A stretch of DNA of 44,140 nt, from contig JAEOTA010000067.1 in assembly GCA_016840085.1 (NCBI GenBank), positions 1 to 44,140 on the forward strand, read 5' to 3'. The notes beneath the pieces are model-generated. The model worked only from the letters and a program-made list of their open reading frames with translations, made no database searches and had not been told where the DNA came from. Position 1 is the first letter of the stretch, and each line of letters begins with the position of its first letter. A program made the position numbers and the translations under genes. This DNA comes from Promethearchaeota archaeon (GTDB taxonomy: Archaea > Asgardarchaeota > Lokiarchaeia > Sigyniarchaeales > SOKP01). Of this stretch, positions 42,844 through 44,140 are shown piece after piece.

Positions 42844-43473
42844 TTAGGATTCACTATTTCTTCTTTTTTGCAACTTAAATAAATTTGGAAGATTATTGAC
42901 CTCACAATACTCAAATAGAGCTTTAAATCCAGGGCAAATCTCCCAATCAAGTGAAAATTCACATTTTTTACATGTCCTATAAAAACTAAATGCATGATAA
43001 GCATTCACTAAAGCTAGTGCAATGCCAAATATAAGAAAAAATAATAAAAAATTAATGAAGAAATGATTCGGTAAAGTAAAAATCCCCCAAAATAAAAAAG
43101 CTCCTCCAAGATTAAACAAAATTTTTTGAATAATTTTTATTACCTTGAACTTAGTGAATTTAAGAGGGCTAAGAATGAAAGTGGACATTAATATTATGCC
43201 TGTGGTAAAAAGAAGGGTAGATTCCATAATATTTATTAAATTTAAGAAAAAAATCATAAGCACTCCAATGATTGCTACAGGATATCCTATAAAACATCCA
43301 ATACAAAAGTTATATTTGCCAATTTTAAAAGTATGTTCCTTAAATTTGTCACAATTAGGGTGATGACTTAAAATAATTGGCTTAAGACTTCTTATATATA
43401 AAATAAGTTTTCTTATTATTCCATCTTGTCTATTTTTTTCATTTTCAGTAGAATTTGAATTTAGTTTTGGCAA
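42844..43473 (-). CDS. DUF2085-like membrane protein with cysteine motifs
   Basis: 209 residues. Before the first span lies SHHPNCDKFKEHTF, then FCIGCFIGYP, resembling the CxRC-x-G-x-YxG pattern of DUF2085 proteins. Four spans follow (about 62-84, 88-106, 120-137 and 139-160). The C-terminal part holds CKKCEFSLDWEICPGF, a third Cys group that may complete a metal site. Function is unknown. It starts two bases after the stop of the SCP2 gene, so both form an operon. Confidence 0.6.
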   Translation of the reverse strand: MPKLNSNSTENEKNRQDGIIRKLILYIRSLKPIILSHHPNCDKFKEHTFKIGKYNFCIGCFIGYPVAIIGVLMIFFLNLINIMESTLLFTTGIILMSTFILSPLKFTKFKVIKIIQKILFNLGGAFLFWGIFTLPNHFFINFLLFFLIFGIALALVNAYHAFSFYRTCKKCEFSLDWEICPGFKALFEYCEVNNLPNLFKLQKRRNSES

Positions 43474-43475
43474 TT

Positions 43476-43910
43476 TTATTCTTCAACCATTTTTCTAAAT
43501 AATTCCATTACCATACCTAAAAATTCTCCATATGCAATAGCATCTTGGAGATTACCTTCAATTTTTAGATCACCTGACATATAGGCACTTGTTCCATCAA
43601 TTTCTCCTGATAAAAGCCCTCCTAATGTTTCTTGGTTAGCAATCATTGAAAATGTAGCCTCATCAACTACTCCTTTACCATAATCAAATATACCCTCACC
43701 TAATTTTAGCCAGTATTTGAAATCTTCGTCAACTACATCAAACTGTGCGATTATTAAATCCATATCCTCTAATTCTTCTTTAGATTCTTTATTAGTCGCT
43801 ATAAACTGCTTTATAAGTTCAAAAACTTTAAAGGCATTTTCAGGCTTTTCTGCAACAACACCAGTTTCATACATTTCCCTTACTTCATTAATTAGTGTTG
43901 CATCAACCAT
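43476..43910 (-). CDS. SCP2 sterol-carrier/lipid-binding domain protein
   Basis: 144 residues. N-terminal helices precede the SCP2 core from about 45: FKYWLKLGEGIFDYGKG, DEATFSMIANQETLGGLLSG, and the helix SAYMSGDLKIEGNLQDAIAYG, which matches the SCP2 signature of a hydrophobic tunnel closed by a C-terminal helix (GMVMELFRK). Such proteins bind or carry fatty acids, sterols or other lipids. It is first in a two-gene operon with the DUF2085-like membrane protein. Confidence 0.82.
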   Translation of the reverse strand: MVDATLINEVREMYETGVVAEKPENAFKVFELIKQFIATNKESKEELEDMDLIIAQFDVVDEDFKYWLKLGEGIFDYGKGVVDEATFSMIANQETLGGLLSGEIDGTSAYMSGDLKIEGNLQDAIAYGEFLGMVMELFRKMVEE

Positions 43911-44113
43911 TTTTATTTTAATCCTTTTTAGAGGTTTAAACTGTTTTTGATTTATAGGGCTTAATTAGTACTTAATTATAACGTTTAGAAATATTAAAAG
44001 GTTTTAATATTCAAAAAAAACTTAAATGTTAATCCATACTCACCCGACAAAATTGATTAGACGATTCAAGAGCAACAGAAAGATTTATCTTTGTGAAATC
44101 CTTATTTTATTTA

Positions 44114-44140
44114 ATGCCCGCAAAACCTTCCGAAATTTTA
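44114..44140 (+). CDS. possible start of a gene cut by the window end
   Basis: An ATG opens a frame that runs off the window after nine codons (MPAKPSEIL). No SD is present. About 200 bases of AT-rich divergent spacer precede it, in which I see only promoter-like AT tracts. Too short to assign. Confidence 0.3.

Noticed and set aside
1..44140. tRNA, rRNA, CRISPR, transposase or phage genes
   Set aside because: I looked for TPsiC-like arms, repeats with spacers and transposase motifs on both strands and found none I could support.

Overview
This is a very AT-rich archaeal window, most likely from an Asgard archaeon of the Lokiarchaeia type. The placement is an inference. It rests on TATA-box promoters with many leaderless or weak-SD starts, an archaeal/eukaryotic-type MtaB methylthiotransferase, two AlaX editing proteins, an adenosylcobalamin RNR with an intein, a probable roadblock-fold protein, SDS22-like leucine-rich repeats, TIR and FN3 modules, many small zinc-ribbon/membrane proteins and a heliorhodopsin. 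I found no rRNA, tRNA, CRISPR array or insertion sequence.

Layout. 1-5.2 kb: an ArsB/NhaD-type permease, a roadblock/coiled-coil protein, and two paralogous heptad coiled-coil genes flanking a ribbon-helix-helix regulator with a candidate palindromic operator and a tiny Asp/Glu protein. 5.3-13.9 kb: free-standing HdrB, M29 aminopeptidase, AlaX with a DHHA1 tail, a close DhlA-like haloalkane dehalogenase, a 4-OT tautomerase, MtaB and three uncharacterised proteins. 14.1-19.8 kb: two paralogous surface proteins with a Leu/Ile/Val-binding-protein-like sensor domain and FN3-like modules. One continues through a beta-helix and one membrane span into a cytoplasmic helical/winged-helix region and a TIR domain; the other stops just after its membrane span. 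19.9-23.7 kb: class II RNR (RTPR type) split by a 498-residue HNH intein exactly at the radical cysteine.

24.2-37.1 kb is the second notable region. It holds three copies of a membrane/left-handed beta-helix (LbH) module set, here called A, B and C: first as three genes (A1, B1, C1), then as an A2-B2 fusion, then as an A3-B3 fusion followed by C3. Two membrane spans plus one soluble LbH domain per module, in a set of three, matches the C-terminal half of Pls/PosA-type synthetases such as epsilon-poly-lysine synthetase. No adenylation or carrier domain occurs in the window. Between the copies lie a nitrilase, an FMN-binding protein, heliorhodopsin, DUF1761-like and DUF6512-like membrane proteins, a zinc alcohol dehydrogenase and a YkgJ-type cysteine-cluster protein.

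37.1-44.1 kb: a second AlaX, two tandem 50-residue zinc-ribbon genes, a 12-repeat LRR protein, a beta-lactamase-fold serine hydrolase, glutamate dehydrogenase, a small membrane protein, a DUF2085-like membrane protein and an SCP2 lipid-binding protein.

The two strongest candidates for undescribed systems are the Toll-receptor-like binding-protein/TIR receptor with its TIR-less partner, and the stand-alone A-B-C membrane acyltransferase-like modules.
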